Positions 36,022-45,092 of a stretch of 64,000 nt of DNA are shown here, in pieces. A program made the translations under genes and the position numbers. Below the pieces are notes generated by a model that had not been told where the DNA came from, did no database searches, and worked only from the letters and a program-made list of their open reading frames with translations. The DNA comes from JAAYED01 sp040772225 (GTDB lineage: Bacteria > Chloroflexota > Anaerolineae > UBA1429), in the NCBI GenBank assembly GCA_040772225.1, contig JAXGYO010000002.1, forward strand, positions 744,001 through 808,000. The letters run 5' to 3'. Numbering within the stretch: position 1 is the first letter of the stretch; the number at the start of each line of letters is the position of its first letter.

Positions 36022-36677
36022 GCACCTCCCCGGCGACAACCCTGCGCCTCGCCATCCCGGATGGTGAAGCCAGTGCGCAAATCGTGGTCAAGAACTCGAT
36101 CTTTGTCGGGACTGTCGCGTACGCGCAGGATGCCGCGCAAGCCCGCGAGCAGGTCGCCCGGATAACAGAACGCTACCCGGATGCCAATCATCATGCCTGG
36201 GCTTTTGTCATCACCGGAGGGCCTCAGGCCGAGATCGGCTCATCGGACGATGGTGAACCAGGCGGCACAGCTGGCCGCCCGATGCTGGCGGTGCTGCAAG
36301 GTCAGGGGCTGGTGCAGGCTGTGGCTGTGGGTACGCGGTTCTTTGGCGGCATCAAGCTGGGTACGGGTGGCCTTGTGCGCGCCTACAGCGATTGCGTTCG
36401 ACAGGCGCTCCAGCAACTACCCCTGGCGGAGTTGATCTATCATCACCGGGCTGTTATTTCGGTTGACTATGGCCTGTATGGGTCACTTGCCTACACACTG
36501 CCGCGTCAGGGAGTCCTGATCGAAAATGAGCAGTTTGGAGATCACGTACAAATGACTCTGGCCATACCGCCCGAAGCGCTCGCACCGGTCGGCAGTCTGC
36601 TCAGTGAAGCCACGAGTGGCCGAATCATCCTCTCTGAATGCCTCGAGGGTGGGCACTATGTCAAACGATCGTTGTAG
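36018..36677 (+). CDS. yigZ: YigZ/IMPACT family protein
   Basis: 219 aa. The IMPACT (UPF0029) signature SSDDGEPGGTAGRPML and the stretch FFGGIKLGTGGLVRAYSDCVRQAL are intact, and the C-terminal DUF1949-like region is present. Bacterial members are linked to translation or peptide processing but have no firm enzymatic role. The GTG at 36018 overlaps the trmI stop by 4 nt. The downstream lipoprotein gene starts within its last seven codons. Confidence 0.92.
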   Translation: MSTSPATTLRLAIPDGEASAQIVVKNSIFVGTVAYAQDAAQAREQVARITERYPDANHHAWAFVITGGPQAEIGSSDDGEPGGTAGRPMLAVLQGQGLVQAVAVGTRFFGGIKLGTGGLVRAYSDCVRQALQQLPLAELIYHHRAVISVDYGLYGSLAYTLPRQGVLIENEQFGDHVQMTLAIPPEALAPVGSLLSEATSGRIILSECLEGGHYVKRSL

Positions 36678-37596
36678 CCGAATGATCAGACGCATCGGCC
36701 TGATCGTCGCACTAGGCATCGCTGTGCTGATCACTTTGAGTTGCTCAAGCCCCGTGTCCACACGCAGTGTCCCGGTGGTCGTAGCTGCCTACCCGGATAC
36801 AGAGCAGCAGATGCTCGCAGCGCTGACGATCAGTCTCCTGCGCGCCAACGGCTATTCAGTGATCGACCGCACCGATCTCAAGAGCGAATGGCACGTCCGG
36901 CAGGCATTGGAGGCCGGCAGCGTGCACATCGCCTGGCAGAACTCGTCAGTAGTATGGTTCTCGTATCTTGGTCACGACAAACCTGTGAGCTCCGAGTCCA
37001 GCCTGTTTCGCGAGATCAAGGCCGAGGACTATACCCACGATATCGCATGGCTGACCCCCGTCTCCTGGTCCACCAGGCAGTCTATCCTTATGCGCGCGGA
37101 TCGTGCCGCAGATATGGGCATCTCGACAATCTCGGGTCTCGCACAAGAGATCAGTGGCATTAACCCCGACATCACGATCTGTTTGCCCGAATCCATGATC
37201 AATAGTACGCGTGGCCTTTCAGGTCTTTTGCGCGTCTATGGATTTCGTCTGCGTACCGAGAACATACGGCCGATGGAGCCCAATGATGCACTGACGGCGG
37301 TGCTTAACGGCACGTGCGACTGCACGATCGGATCAGTCAAGGACCTGGCGCTGAATGCAGACGAGTTGACGCTCCTGCGAGACAACCTCGCCTTTTTCCC
37401 TGCCTCGATCCTCGCGCCCACAGTCCACATCAGGACCATCAACCAGTATCCCGAGCTCGAACGCATTCTTGGTCAGCTCACGCATTCGCTCGACCATGCC
37501 ACGCTGGCACGCCTGGAGCGCGAGGTCGCTCGTCAACGCCAGAGCTACGAGCGCACCGCGATCAAATACCTGGAATCGGCTGGGATCATTGACTAG
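36658..37596 (+). CDS. Orphan ProX/OpuAC-like substrate-binding lipoprotein
   Basis: 312 aa from ATG 36658 (GAGGGTGGG upstream), overlapping yigZ by 20 nt. Signal peptide with lipobox LITLSC. The mature protein resembles periplasmic binding proteins for glycine betaine or choline (OpuAC/ProX): VVVAAYPDTEQQMLAALTISLLRANGY, HVRQALEAGSVHIAWQNSSVVW and CDCTIGSVKDLALNADE. The aromatic residues Trp and Tyr in the middle could form the quaternary-ammonium cage. No permease or ATPase lies nearby, so it either serves a remote transporter or has another sensing role. Confidence 0.78.
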   Translation: MSNDRCSRMIRRIGLIVALGIAVLITLSCSSPVSTRSVPVVVAAYPDTEQQMLAALTISLLRANGYSVIDRTDLKSEWHVRQALEAGSVHIAWQNSSVVWFSYLGHDKPVSSESSLFREIKAEDYTHDIAWLTPVSWSTRQSILMRADRAADMGISTISGLAQEISGINPDITICLPESMINSTRGLSGLLRVYGFRLRTENIRPMEPNDALTAVLNGTCDCTIGSVKDLALNADELTLLRDNLAFFPASILAPTVHIRTINQYPELERILGQLTHSLDHATLARLEREVARQRQSYERTAIKYLESAGIID

Positions 37597-37635
37597 GCAC
37601 CAGCGCACGCCGGTTCTATGGAACGGGAAGGACGC

Positions 37636-39621
37636 ATGAAACTTGGCATAGGGATCGATACCGGAGGCACCTATACGGATGCCGTTCTGGTCAACCTTGA
37701 TACCGGCGCCGTAATGGCACAGGCCAAGGCACTGACCACCAGACACCAGCTGTCGATCGGTATCGAGGAGGCGCTGCAACGCGTGCTCCCTGAGAACAGC
37801 GCCGACGTTCATCTGGTTTCGCTCTCCACAACCCTGGCCACCAACGCGCTCGTCGAGGGCCAGGGGGCGCCGGTTTGCCTCTTGCTACTCGGCTACGACC
37901 ACGCCGCTCGCCTGGGAAGCTCGCTGGCACAGGATCTGGGTACTGACAGGTATGTGTTCCTGAGCGGTGGACACGATATCGAAGGCCAGGAAGCCGCGCA
38001 ACTGGATCTGGATGCCGCACGACAGGCTATTCTCAAGCATGCCGCGGAGGTGCGCGCCTTTGCTGTCTCGGGCTACTTTGCGACGCGCAATCCGGCGCAC
38101 GAGATAGCTGTACAGAAACTCGTCACTGAACTGACAGGCTATCCCTCTACCGCAGGCCACGAACTCAGCCAGGAGCTGGATGCACTCGGCAGGGCCACCA
38201 CAGCCGCCCTTAACGCCCGGCTCATCCCCCTGATTTGCGACCTGATCGCAGCCGTTGAAGGCGTCCTGGTCAACAATCACATTGAGGCCCCCTTGATGGT
38301 GGTCAAGGGGGACGGATCCCTGATGCGCGCAGACACGGCACGCCTCCGCCCCATCGAAACGATCCTGTCGGGGCCTGCGGCCAGTGTCATCGGCGCACAG
38401 CACCTGGGAAAGGCAGCCGATGCGATTGTGGCGGATATGGGCGGCACAACGACTGACATCGCATTGGTGGAACAAGGAAGGCCCAGGTTGACCGCTTCGG
38501 GAGCCCGCGTGGGCACCTGGAAGACCATGGTCGAGGCCATCGACATCCGCACCGTAGGGCTCGGGGGTGATAGCGAGGTTCAGTTGAACCCTGCGGGCCG
38601 GCTAGCCATTGGCCCACGTCGCGTCACACCGGTATGTGTGCTCGCTCAGCGTTACCCCCGGGTTGAGGATGAACTGGCAGACATTTTGCGCTCTCCACAG
38701 AGTCATCACACTCAGGCCGTCTTTACCAGGCTGGAGCGGACTTGTACAGAGCAGCACATGCCCGAACCCGTCAGCAGACTGATCCAAGCCCTGGCCACGG
38801 GACCCCTGTCGCAACGGCAGGTCGAGGCGATTCTAGAATATCCAGCCCTGTACCAGCCCCTGCTGACGCGGCTGGAGCGTCAGGGCTGTTTGGCCAGATC
38901 ATCGGTAACACCGACGGACGCGGCGCACGTTCTGGGGCGCTACACCGAATGGCATACGGGCGCGGCCAGGATCGCGCTGGACATTCTGGCACAGAGCCTT
39001 GACACGGACGCCGGGACTTTGGCTGAGCGCATTCTGACCCGTACGGCCGAGCGTATCGCTCAAGAGATCGCCCGCAAAGCCTGGGATGAAGACGGCAACG
39101 GCAACCGGGAGGCTACCGCGCTTTCAGAATCCATTTTGGATCGCCTGATCGCCTCACCGAATGCAGGCAGACTGACGCTCATGCCTGTCCTGCACCATCC
39201 CGTGGTGGGCCTGGGGGCACCAGCCGCCACCTATTTCCCGACTGTAGCGCGCCTGCTCAACGGTACCACCGAGCTGCCGGCGCTGGGACACGTGGCAAAT
39301 GCGGTCGGCGCAATTGTGGGTAGCGTTGTATCACGATCTCGCGCCAGTGTTGTGCCGGCCACCGACGATCAGGGCTATGCAGTACACTGCGCCACAGGCA
39401 CGAGGCATTTTGAATCACTGGATCAGGCAATCGGTTATGCACGCGAGGAGGCCACGCGCGATGCCATCGCCAGCGCTCTAGCGGCGGGCGCGACGGCCAT
39501 ACAAGTAACCTCGCAAGAGTCAGAGAGCAAGGCTCCCGTGGGACATGGCTATGCCGGCGAGGTATTCATCTCAGCAACCGTCCTGGCACAGGCCGTTGGC
39601 AGGCCACAACTTGCCGAGTGA
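37636..39621 (+). CDS. Hydantoinase/oxoprolinase family ATPase (HyuA-like)
   Basis: 661 aa from ATG 37636, with GGGAAGGA upstream. The N-terminal actin-like ATPase fold has GIDTGGTYTDAVL and LSTTLATNALVEGQG; further in come ILSGPAASVIGAQ, DMGGTTTDIALVE and TVGLGGDSEV, all signatures of HyuA / 5-oxoprolinase subunit A. These enzymes hydrolyse cyclic amides with ATP, usually together with HyuB. No hyuB is present here, and residues from about 330 onward diverge from the standard C-terminal domain (helical, with RLIQALATGPLSQRQVEAIL). It could act alone or on a different substrate. It lies 39 bp after the binding-protein gene on the same strand. Confidence 0.85.
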   Translation: MKLGIGIDTGGTYTDAVLVNLDTGAVMAQAKALTTRHQLSIGIEEALQRVLPENSADVHLVSLSTTLATNALVEGQGAPVCLLLLGYDHAARLGSSLAQDLGTDRYVFLSGGHDIEGQEAAQLDLDAARQAILKHAAEVRAFAVSGYFATRNPAHEIAVQKLVTELTGYPSTAGHELSQELDALGRATTAALNARLIPLICDLIAAVEGVLVNNHIEAPLMVVKGDGSLMRADTARLRPIETILSGPAASVIGAQHLGKAADAIVADMGGTTTDIALVEQGRPRLTASGARVGTWKTMVEAIDIRTVGLGGDSEVQLNPAGRLAIGPRRVTPVCVLAQRYPRVEDELADILRSPQSHHTQAVFTRLERTCTEQHMPEPVSRLIQALATGPLSQRQVEAILEYPALYQPLLTRLERQGCLARSSVTPTDAAHVLGRYTEWHTGAARIALDILAQSLDTDAGTLAERILTRTAERIAQEIARKAWDEDGNGNREATALSESILDRLIASPNAGRLTLMPVLHHPVVGLGAPAATYFPTVARLLNGTTELPALGHVANAVGAIVGSVVSRSRASVVPATDDQGYAVHCATGTRHFESLDQAIGYAREEATRDAIASALAAGATAIQVTSQESESKAPVGHGYAGEVFISATVLAQAVGRPQLAE

Positions 39622-39685
39622 GCGGCGATACCCGCAAGACGCCGGGTGAACTCGGGCTTGATGCTGGCGCGCCAGGCCGCATCCA

Positions 39686-39714
39686 TTGTTCACATGGTCA
39701 CTGTGGTATATAAT
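39686..39714 (+). promoter_or_regulatory. Promoter of the partner-switching module
   Basis: TTGTTC (39686-39691), a 17-bp spacer and a perfect TATAAT (39709-39714), 43 bp before the STAS gene ATG. Confidence 0.65.
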
Positions 39715-39756
39715 CCACGTGCATATCTGAGAGTCGCGGTCTGTAAGGAGACTTGC

Positions 39757-40092
39757 ATGAAGATCGAGACAAACCATCTCAAGCGATGTGACCTGATCAC
39801 GTTGCAGGGCCGATTCGACAGTAACACGGCTCCCGACCTGGAGCAGGCGCTGCGCGCCTCGATGGATGAGGGCATCTACCAGATTGTCCTGGACATGGAA
39901 CAGGTAGAGTTCTTTGGAAGCGCCGCAATACGGGTTCTGATTATGGCCTACAAGGAGTGCCGCGCACGCGGACGCGGCGACCTGCGCCTGGCAGCGATCC
40001 CGGAACGCATTGCCCAGGTGTTGGACCTGGTTGGTATTCTTCCGCTAATGCAGACCTATGCCGACAAGACAGCGGCAGTGGGTAGCTTTTAG
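39757..40092 (+). CDS. STAS anti-anti-sigma factor (RsbV-like)
   Basis: 111 aa from ATG 39757 (TAAGGAG upstream). A single STAS domain: ITLQGRFDSNTAPDLEQAL, then IVLDMEQVEFFGSAAIRVLI, where Ser55 is the expected phosphorylation site (FGSAAIR in place of the common SSAGLR). When unphosphorylated it should bind the RsbW-like kinase encoded next and release that kinase's client. It has its own promoter and is the first gene of the module. Confidence 0.92.
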   Translation: MKIETNHLKRCDLITLQGRFDSNTAPDLEQALRASMDEGIYQIVLDMEQVEFFGSAAIRVLIMAYKECRARGRGDLRLAAIPERIAQVLDLVGILPLMQTYADKTAAVGSF

Positions 40093-40115
40093 TCTGGCGC
40101 CATCAGGAAGAAACG

Positions 40116-40535
40116 ATGGAACCGTTCGAGCTCTGCGTCGATAGTGATCTGTCCCATCTGGCGGCGATCGCCGAATTCGTGGCTGAGGGAGCGCGCCAGG
40201 CCGGCCTCTCCGAAGACGATGTCTTTGCAGTCCAGATGGCCGCCGATGAGGCATGTACCAACTCTATTGAGCATGCCTATGGCGGGCGCACGGGCGAGGT
40301 GCGCATCTGTTGCTGGACCGAGGGTGACCAGTATGTGGTGCGGATCACGGATTTTGGCGAACCGTTCGATCCCGAATCAGTCCCAGTGCCGGACACGAGT
40401 GTGCCCCTGTTGGAGCGAAGCATCGGCGGGCTGGGCCTGTTTTTTATGCGCAAATTGGTTGACCAGGTCGACTTTTTCTCTGACGCTGTTCAAGGCAATC
40501 AGGTGATTCTGCGCAAACGAAAAAGCATGCCATGA
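40116..40535 (+). CDS. Anti-sigma regulatory kinase (RsbW-like)
   Basis: 139 aa, an HATPase_c_2 (GHKL) serine kinase. N box DEACTNSIEHAY, G1 box DFGEPFDP and G2 box GGLGLFFMRKL. It would phosphorylate the STAS protein and hold a sigma factor or another partner. No sigma factor gene is nearby, so the client is elsewhere or non-sigma. Its stop overlaps the ATG of a doubtful 105-codon frame as ATGA. Confidence 0.92.
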   Translation: MEPFELCVDSDLSHLAAIAEFVAEGARQAGLSEDDVFAVQMAADEACTNSIEHAYGGRTGEVRICCWTEGDQYVVRITDFGEPFDPESVPVPDTSVPLLERSIGGLGLFFMRKLVDQVDFFSDAVQGNQVILRKRKSMP

Positions 40536-40849
40536 CAGCAGGGACTCGCCGCCGCGCACGTTGGACGGCATCCCGCCTGCCCCAGGATCATTTGCCGGCA
40601 GCAAAACGCGCTGCGACAACGTCTGCCCAGCCGCACTTGATTCATAGCCATCAACATGTCTCTTTCCAACAACTCACCGTTCGCAGGGAAAGCGCCAGGC
40701 TCGAGTTGCTGTCCCTGCTCTGGGCTCAGTGTCCCACAGAGGGAAACGCATTACCGGTAGATTTGTCCTGTGGTTCTCGAAAAACGCCAATTGCCCCGGC
40801 AGCCACTTTGTGCACCGCCCAGGACGACAGTCACGCCAACGGAATGTAA
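40532..40849 (+). CDS. Doubtful 105-codon frame in the gap before the SpoIIE gene
   Basis: This frame starts as ATGA over the anti-sigma kinase stop, runs 105 codons and ends 3 bp before the GTG of the phosphatase gene. The position is neat, but the protein is basic, rich in His, Ser and Ala, has no motif I recognise and no membrane segment. The 317-bp gap between the flanking genes otherwise contains nothing visible. It may be non-coding. Confidence 0.25.
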   Translation: MTAGTRRRARWTASRLPQDHLPAAKRAATTSAQPHLIHSHQHVSFQQLTVRRESARLELLSLLWAQCPTEGNALPVDLSCGSRKTPIAPAATLCTAQDDSHANGM

Positions 40850-40852
40850 CGC

Positions 40853-43738
40853 GTGATGGCGAATTATTACCGTGCCTTCGGATCCCTTAGGGCCCAGGGT
40901 CTGGCCGAGCCACACTGGCTGGCGCTGGCCGCGCTCATCGGGGTGATCCTCGCGCTGGCGGTCTGCTGGGCCATCGCTCAACGTCGCTCAAAGGCCCTTA
41001 TGCTGCTCACGGGCCTGTCCCCGCGGGTCTCCCAGCTCGCTGCATCTCCCAAAGCCCTTTACAGCCTGATCGAGGAACAGGTACGCCGCGTTACCGATGC
41101 TCCACAGATCTTTGTTCAGCTGGCACATTCCTCTGCTCTAGCGCAACCCACGCTGATCGCAAACGGGCAGCGCATCGCTGATCCGGTAGAACGCAGGTCA
41201 CTTGGGGTAGGCCCCTATCAATGGCTGCAGGAGAACCCACACCAACTGGTGCTGCCCGACACGCGCCTCGCCTCGCCCGTACAGCCCTTCCAAAGCGATC
41301 CCCCTGCTGCCAGCGCTGTCTTTACCCCGCTGGTGGCTGAGGGACGCCTCTATGGAGCGATTACTGTTCAGAGTCCGCAGAGACGCGCCTTTCGGCGACG
41401 GGCCACGGCGGCGCTACAACTCGTCGCGGATCAGGTTGCCCTCGGCCTGCACACGGCCTATCAGTCGCAGAAAGAGCGTGACACCGCTGCCCAGCTGCTG
41501 ATGATCGCCGAGGTGAGTCGCAGAGTGGCGGCGATCCTCGATCTGGATGAGTTGTTTGCCGACACCGTGCGGCTGGTCCGCGAAACCCTGGGCTATTATC
41601 ACGTCTGTATCTTTTCGGTGGACGTCGCATCGCGTGAGATCGTGCTGCAAGCGAGCTCCAGCCCCCTCATTGAGCAAAGGGGGCTGATTGTTCCCTGGGG
41701 ACACGGCCTGATCGGCCATGCTGCTCTGGGCGAGACAGTTCTCGTCAATGATGTCCGGCAGGACGCCCGTTTCCTCCCAGACGCTGCTCTGGAACGGACC
41801 GCAGCAGAGTTATCGTTGCCCCTGATGGTAGAGGATCGCGTGCTGGGTGTCCTGGACATCCAGAGCGCTGAGGCGGGCAGCTTTGAGCCAGGTGATATGT
41901 CCACACTGCGGATACTGGCCGATCAGATCGCTGTGGCGATAGAGGACAGCCATTTGTATCGAGCGCAGCAGGAGCAGGCCTGGATATCCACTGCGCTCCT
42001 GCGCGTGGCAGAGGCGGTCGCCGCACAGACGACACTCGAGGATATCACGAGCACCACAGAGCGGCTGACGCGCATGCTCACTGGCGTCAGCTTCTGCAGG
42101 ATACTGATATGGCAGCAAGACGGCAACGTCTTTTTCCTGCCCGCTGAAGAAGGCGACGGCGACACGGTCAGACCTGAAGGCCGAACCTTGTTGCCAGAGT
42201 CAGTGCCACTGGCAAAGCGTGTTCGCACCCTCGCCATAGCCGTGGATGGCCTCGCTGAAGACCTTGGTGTATGTCGACCCTCCGATATCTTGCCCGAGGC
42301 GCCCGCCATCGGGCTTCCAATCATCACCAAGGGAGCGGTTATCGGCGTTCTGCAAGTCGCCACGGATCCGGACGTAGCCCTTCCTCCAGCACAGCGCACT
42401 ATCCTGGAGGGTATCGCCCGGCAAGCCGCGCTCGGCCTGGACAACGCTACACTCCTGGCCTCACAACGCGAGGAGGCCTGGTTCTCCACGGCGCTGCTGC
42501 AGGTGGCCAACGTGATCTCCCGGACCAGCTATGACCTCTCTGAGACAGTAAACACGATTGTCCGGCTCATTCCGATGCTCGTGGGTGTATCCTGGTGCGC
42601 CATCCTGGTCTGGGACCCGGATAGACGGCGCTATGCAGCGACGAGCAGCTACGGACTTCAAGTCGAGTTGCAGGACGGCGCCCAGCCCAGGGAGATTTCG
42701 CCAGACGACTTTTCGTGGCTTACAGACCTACAGGCAAGATCGGGCATCACCTCGGTGATCGCACCTCTCGTGCAGGATCTGCAGTTGGAGCCGGCGAGCG
42801 AAGGTGAGACAGAGGTCCTCTCCATGCCGCTGAGAGCACATCAGCGCGACCTGGGCCTGCTTTTCGTTGGCAACAAGCAGCCCGCCACGGGGATATCGAG
42901 TCGCCGGCTGGCGATACTGAATGGCATTGCGGGGCAGACGGCACTCGCCATTTCGGCGACAAGGCTGTATCAGCAATCCGTGCAACAGCAGCGCTTTGAG
43001 CATGAGATGCGCCTTGCGCGGGACATCCAGGCCAGCTTTCTTCCGGAGCGCTGCCCCTCACCGCCAGGCTGGCAGATCGCCGTGGATTGGCGAGCCGCAA
43101 GGAGCGTGGGAGGCGACTACTACGACCTGATCGAGTTCGGTGATGGCACGCTGGGGGTCAGCATCGCCGACGTCTCGGACAAGGGCGTGCCAGCGGCGCT
43201 CTACATGGCGCTCTCCCGCAGCGTACTGCGAGCCGCCGCACTTGATAGCCGCAGCCCGGCCGAGACGCTCCAACGGGCAAACCAGGTGCTGATGCAGGAC
43301 ACGCGCAGCGGGATGTTCATCACCAGTATCTATGCTATTATTGAGCTGGAGACGGGCTCTGTGCGCTATGTGAGAGCAGGGCACAATCCGGCGCTCTATG
43401 TGACACGAGACGGAAATGTCACGTTACTGGAGCCGGTCGGCATTGCACTGGGAATTGTCACAGACCCCATGCTCGTCGAGGAGACATTTACGCTGGAGCC
43501 AGGGGATATGCTCGTGATGTATACCGACGGCGTGACCGAAGCCTGGAACGAGATCGACGACGAATTCGGTATGGATCGGCTGATCGAGGTCGTGGCCGGC
43601 GCGGCAGGGGCGCAGGCGGAAGAGGTCATCGAGCGGATTCACAGTGCCGTTCAGGACTTTGTCGGCGAGAGTGCACAGTCGGACGACTATACGGTGGTGG
43701 TGGTAAAGAGGGAGGGCGATGGCAAGCAAGAATACTAA
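40853..43738 (+). CDS. GAF-domain PP2C (SpoIIE/RsbU-type) phosphatase
   Basis: 961 aa; GTG 40853 or ATG 40856. One N-terminal membrane segment (LALAALIGVILALAVCWAIA), then a series of about four GAF-like domains (about 70-200, 205-370, 375-540 and 545-710) separated by short helices, and a C-terminal SpoIIE phosphatase domain from about 735. Metal-binding motifs are GGDYYDLIEFGDGTLGVSIADVSDKG and LVMYTDGVTEAWNE, plus the final DDYTVVVV. It should dephosphorylate the STAS protein when the GAF domains sense a ligand or redox change, completing the STAS-kinase-phosphatase circuit. A very small frame starts within its last seven codons. Confidence 0.92.
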   Translation: MMANYYRAFGSLRAQGLAEPHWLALAALIGVILALAVCWAIAQRRSKALMLLTGLSPRVSQLAASPKALYSLIEEQVRRVTDAPQIFVQLAHSSALAQPTLIANGQRIADPVERRSLGVGPYQWLQENPHQLVLPDTRLASPVQPFQSDPPAASAVFTPLVAEGRLYGAITVQSPQRRAFRRRATAALQLVADQVALGLHTAYQSQKERDTAAQLLMIAEVSRRVAAILDLDELFADTVRLVRETLGYYHVCIFSVDVASREIVLQASSSPLIEQRGLIVPWGHGLIGHAALGETVLVNDVRQDARFLPDAALERTAAELSLPLMVEDRVLGVLDIQSAEAGSFEPGDMSTLRILADQIAVAIEDSHLYRAQQEQAWISTALLRVAEAVAAQTTLEDITSTTERLTRMLTGVSFCRILIWQQDGNVFFLPAEEGDGDTVRPEGRTLLPESVPLAKRVRTLAIAVDGLAEDLGVCRPSDILPEAPAIGLPIITKGAVIGVLQVATDPDVALPPAQRTILEGIARQAALGLDNATLLASQREEAWFSTALLQVANVISRTSYDLSETVNTIVRLIPMLVGVSWCAILVWDPDRRRYAATSSYGLQVELQDGAQPREISPDDFSWLTDLQARSGITSVIAPLVQDLQLEPASEGETEVLSMPLRAHQRDLGLLFVGNKQPATGISSRRLAILNGIAGQTALAISATRLYQQSVQQQRFEHEMRLARDIQASFLPERCPSPPGWQIAVDWRAARSVGGDYYDLIEFGDGTLGVSIADVSDKGVPAALYMALSRSVLRAAALDSRSPAETLQRANQVLMQDTRSGMFITSIYAIIELETGSVRYVRAGHNPALYVTRDGNVTLLEPVGIALGIVTDPMLVEETFTLEPGDMLVMYTDGVTEAWNEIDDEFGMDRLIEVVAGAAGAQAEEVIERIHSAVQDFVGESAQSDDYTVVVVKREGDGKQEY

Positions 43739-43826
43739 GGTCAGCCGCTCCCGTCGTCCGCCACGGCATACACCGGGTGCGCATCTGCAAAGCGTGCAAC
43801 CCCTGGGGTCAGAGTCGCGCCGATGA
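43719..43826 (+). CDS. Possible 35-residue basic peptide bridging two genes
   Basis: ATG 43719 with GGAGGG directly upstream opens a 35-codon frame (MASKNTKVSRSRRPPR...) that overlaps the last 20 nt of the phosphatase gene and ends as ATGA over the start of the glycosyltransferase. The ribosome site and both overlaps suggest translation, perhaps only to couple the genes. The peptide is very basic and has no recognisable family. Confidence 0.3.
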   Translation: MASKNTKVSRSRRPPRHTPGAHLQSVQPLGSESRR

Positions 43827-44998
43827 GAGTGCTCTACTGGGGCACCTACGATGCAGAATATGTCCGCAACCGCGTAATCATCGAGGGTCTACGCCAGAAC
43901 GGCATTCGGGTCGACGAGTGTCACGTCAGGCTGTGGCACGGGACCACTGACAAGGTACAGAGCGCACGCAAGAGCTGGTTTCGCCCCGCCCTGATTCTGC
44001 GTTTGCTTTGGGCCTATGTGCGTCTCCTCATCAGGTACATTGGCGCTGGCAAGTACGACGTGCTATTTGTAGGCTACGCGGGGCACCTGGATGTGTTTCC
44101 GGCCAGGATGCTTTCGTGGCTTTCCCGAAAGCCACTGGTCTTTGATGCGTATCTCTCCATACATGAAACCGTGGTCGAGGATCGCTGCCTGGTCAAGCCC
44201 GGATCGCTGGCTGAACGGCTGCTGTTTCGGCTTGAGAAGACAGGTTGTGCGCTGGCAGACCTCGTTCTGCTGGATACAGAGGCTAACATCACGTATTTCT
44301 CGGAAAAGTATGATCTTCCGCGTGAGCACTTTGTTCGGGTCTGGGTAGGTGCCGATCCTGTGTTCCAGCCAATGGTGTGCAACCGTGAGGATGGTCGTTT
44401 CCGGGCGCTCTACTTTGGCAAATTCATCCCGCTGCATGGTGTAGAACACATCATCCGTGCCGCGTGGCTCCTGCGAGATCGGCCAGATATTGAATTCAAG
44501 TTCATCGGAGATGGCCAGACATACGACGAGATGCGCAAGCTGGCTTCAGACCTTCAATTGACAAACATCATCTGGGGACCGCGATGGCTGCCGCCTGAGC
44601 AACTCGCTCAAGAGGTAGCGTGTGCGGACGTGTGTCTCGGCATCTTTGGCACATCCCCCAAGGCGCAGCGCGTGATACCGACAAAGGTGTATGTGGCATT
44701 GGCGATGGGCAAGCCGGTGATCACTGCGGATACGCCGGCGGCAAGGGAGTTGCTGACGGATGGCGAGAATGCGCTGCTGAGCATGATAAGATCTCCTGAA
44801 GATCTATCAGTGAATCTAGCGCATAGGTGCCAGAGTTTGAGCCTAGCCGTAGCACTTGCCGCAAAGTCCAGCATACCTCCGCAAGAAAGGGTCGCCTGCC
44901 ACGACGTCACGCAGGAGCTCCCAACGCAACTAGTCCGAATCACATCGAGCGCACCTAGGCGGAGTATGCTTTCTAGTAGAGATCGTATCGATATGTAG
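43823..44998 (+). CDS. Group 1 (GT4-like) glycosyltransferase
   Basis: 391 aa. The N-terminal Rossmann domain begins MRVLYWGTYDAEYVRNRVIIEGL; the donor-binding half has LYFGKFIPLHGVEHIIRAAWLL, FKFIGDGQ and GIFGTSPKAQRVIPTKVYVALAMGKPVIT. The usual ExxxxxxxE is changed, the first Glu region being a Gly-Ile-Phe-Gly stretch. It transfers sugars during surface polysaccharide synthesis, in the cytoplasm. The last 55 residues (from about residue 335) do not look like a standard GT-B end, and base composition becomes AT-richer at the same point (about 44780). Confidence 0.82.
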   Translation: MRVLYWGTYDAEYVRNRVIIEGLRQNGIRVDECHVRLWHGTTDKVQSARKSWFRPALILRLLWAYVRLLIRYIGAGKYDVLFVGYAGHLDVFPARMLSWLSRKPLVFDAYLSIHETVVEDRCLVKPGSLAERLLFRLEKTGCALADLVLLDTEANITYFSEKYDLPREHFVRVWVGADPVFQPMVCNREDGRFRALYFGKFIPLHGVEHIIRAAWLLRDRPDIEFKFIGDGQTYDEMRKLASDLQLTNIIWGPRWLPPEQLAQEVACADVCLGIFGTSPKAQRVIPTKVYVALAMGKPVITADTPAARELLTDGENALLSMIRSPEDLSVNLAHRCQSLSLAVALAAKSSIPPQERVACHDVTQELPTQLVRITSSAPRRSMLSSRDRIDM

Positions 44999-45092
44999 GT
45001 GAAGCTGGCGCATGGCATACTACCCGCATTCCGCGACAGGATCACTTGTCGAATACTGGATCCACACTATGAACAGAAATGACTGAGGTTCC

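Noticed and set aside
44830..44998. Apparent frameshift at the end of the first glycosyltransferase
   Set aside because: Both alternative frames hit stops quickly or give implausible sequence, and the existing tail (TQELPTQLVRIT) can be read as a divergent glycosyltransferase end.
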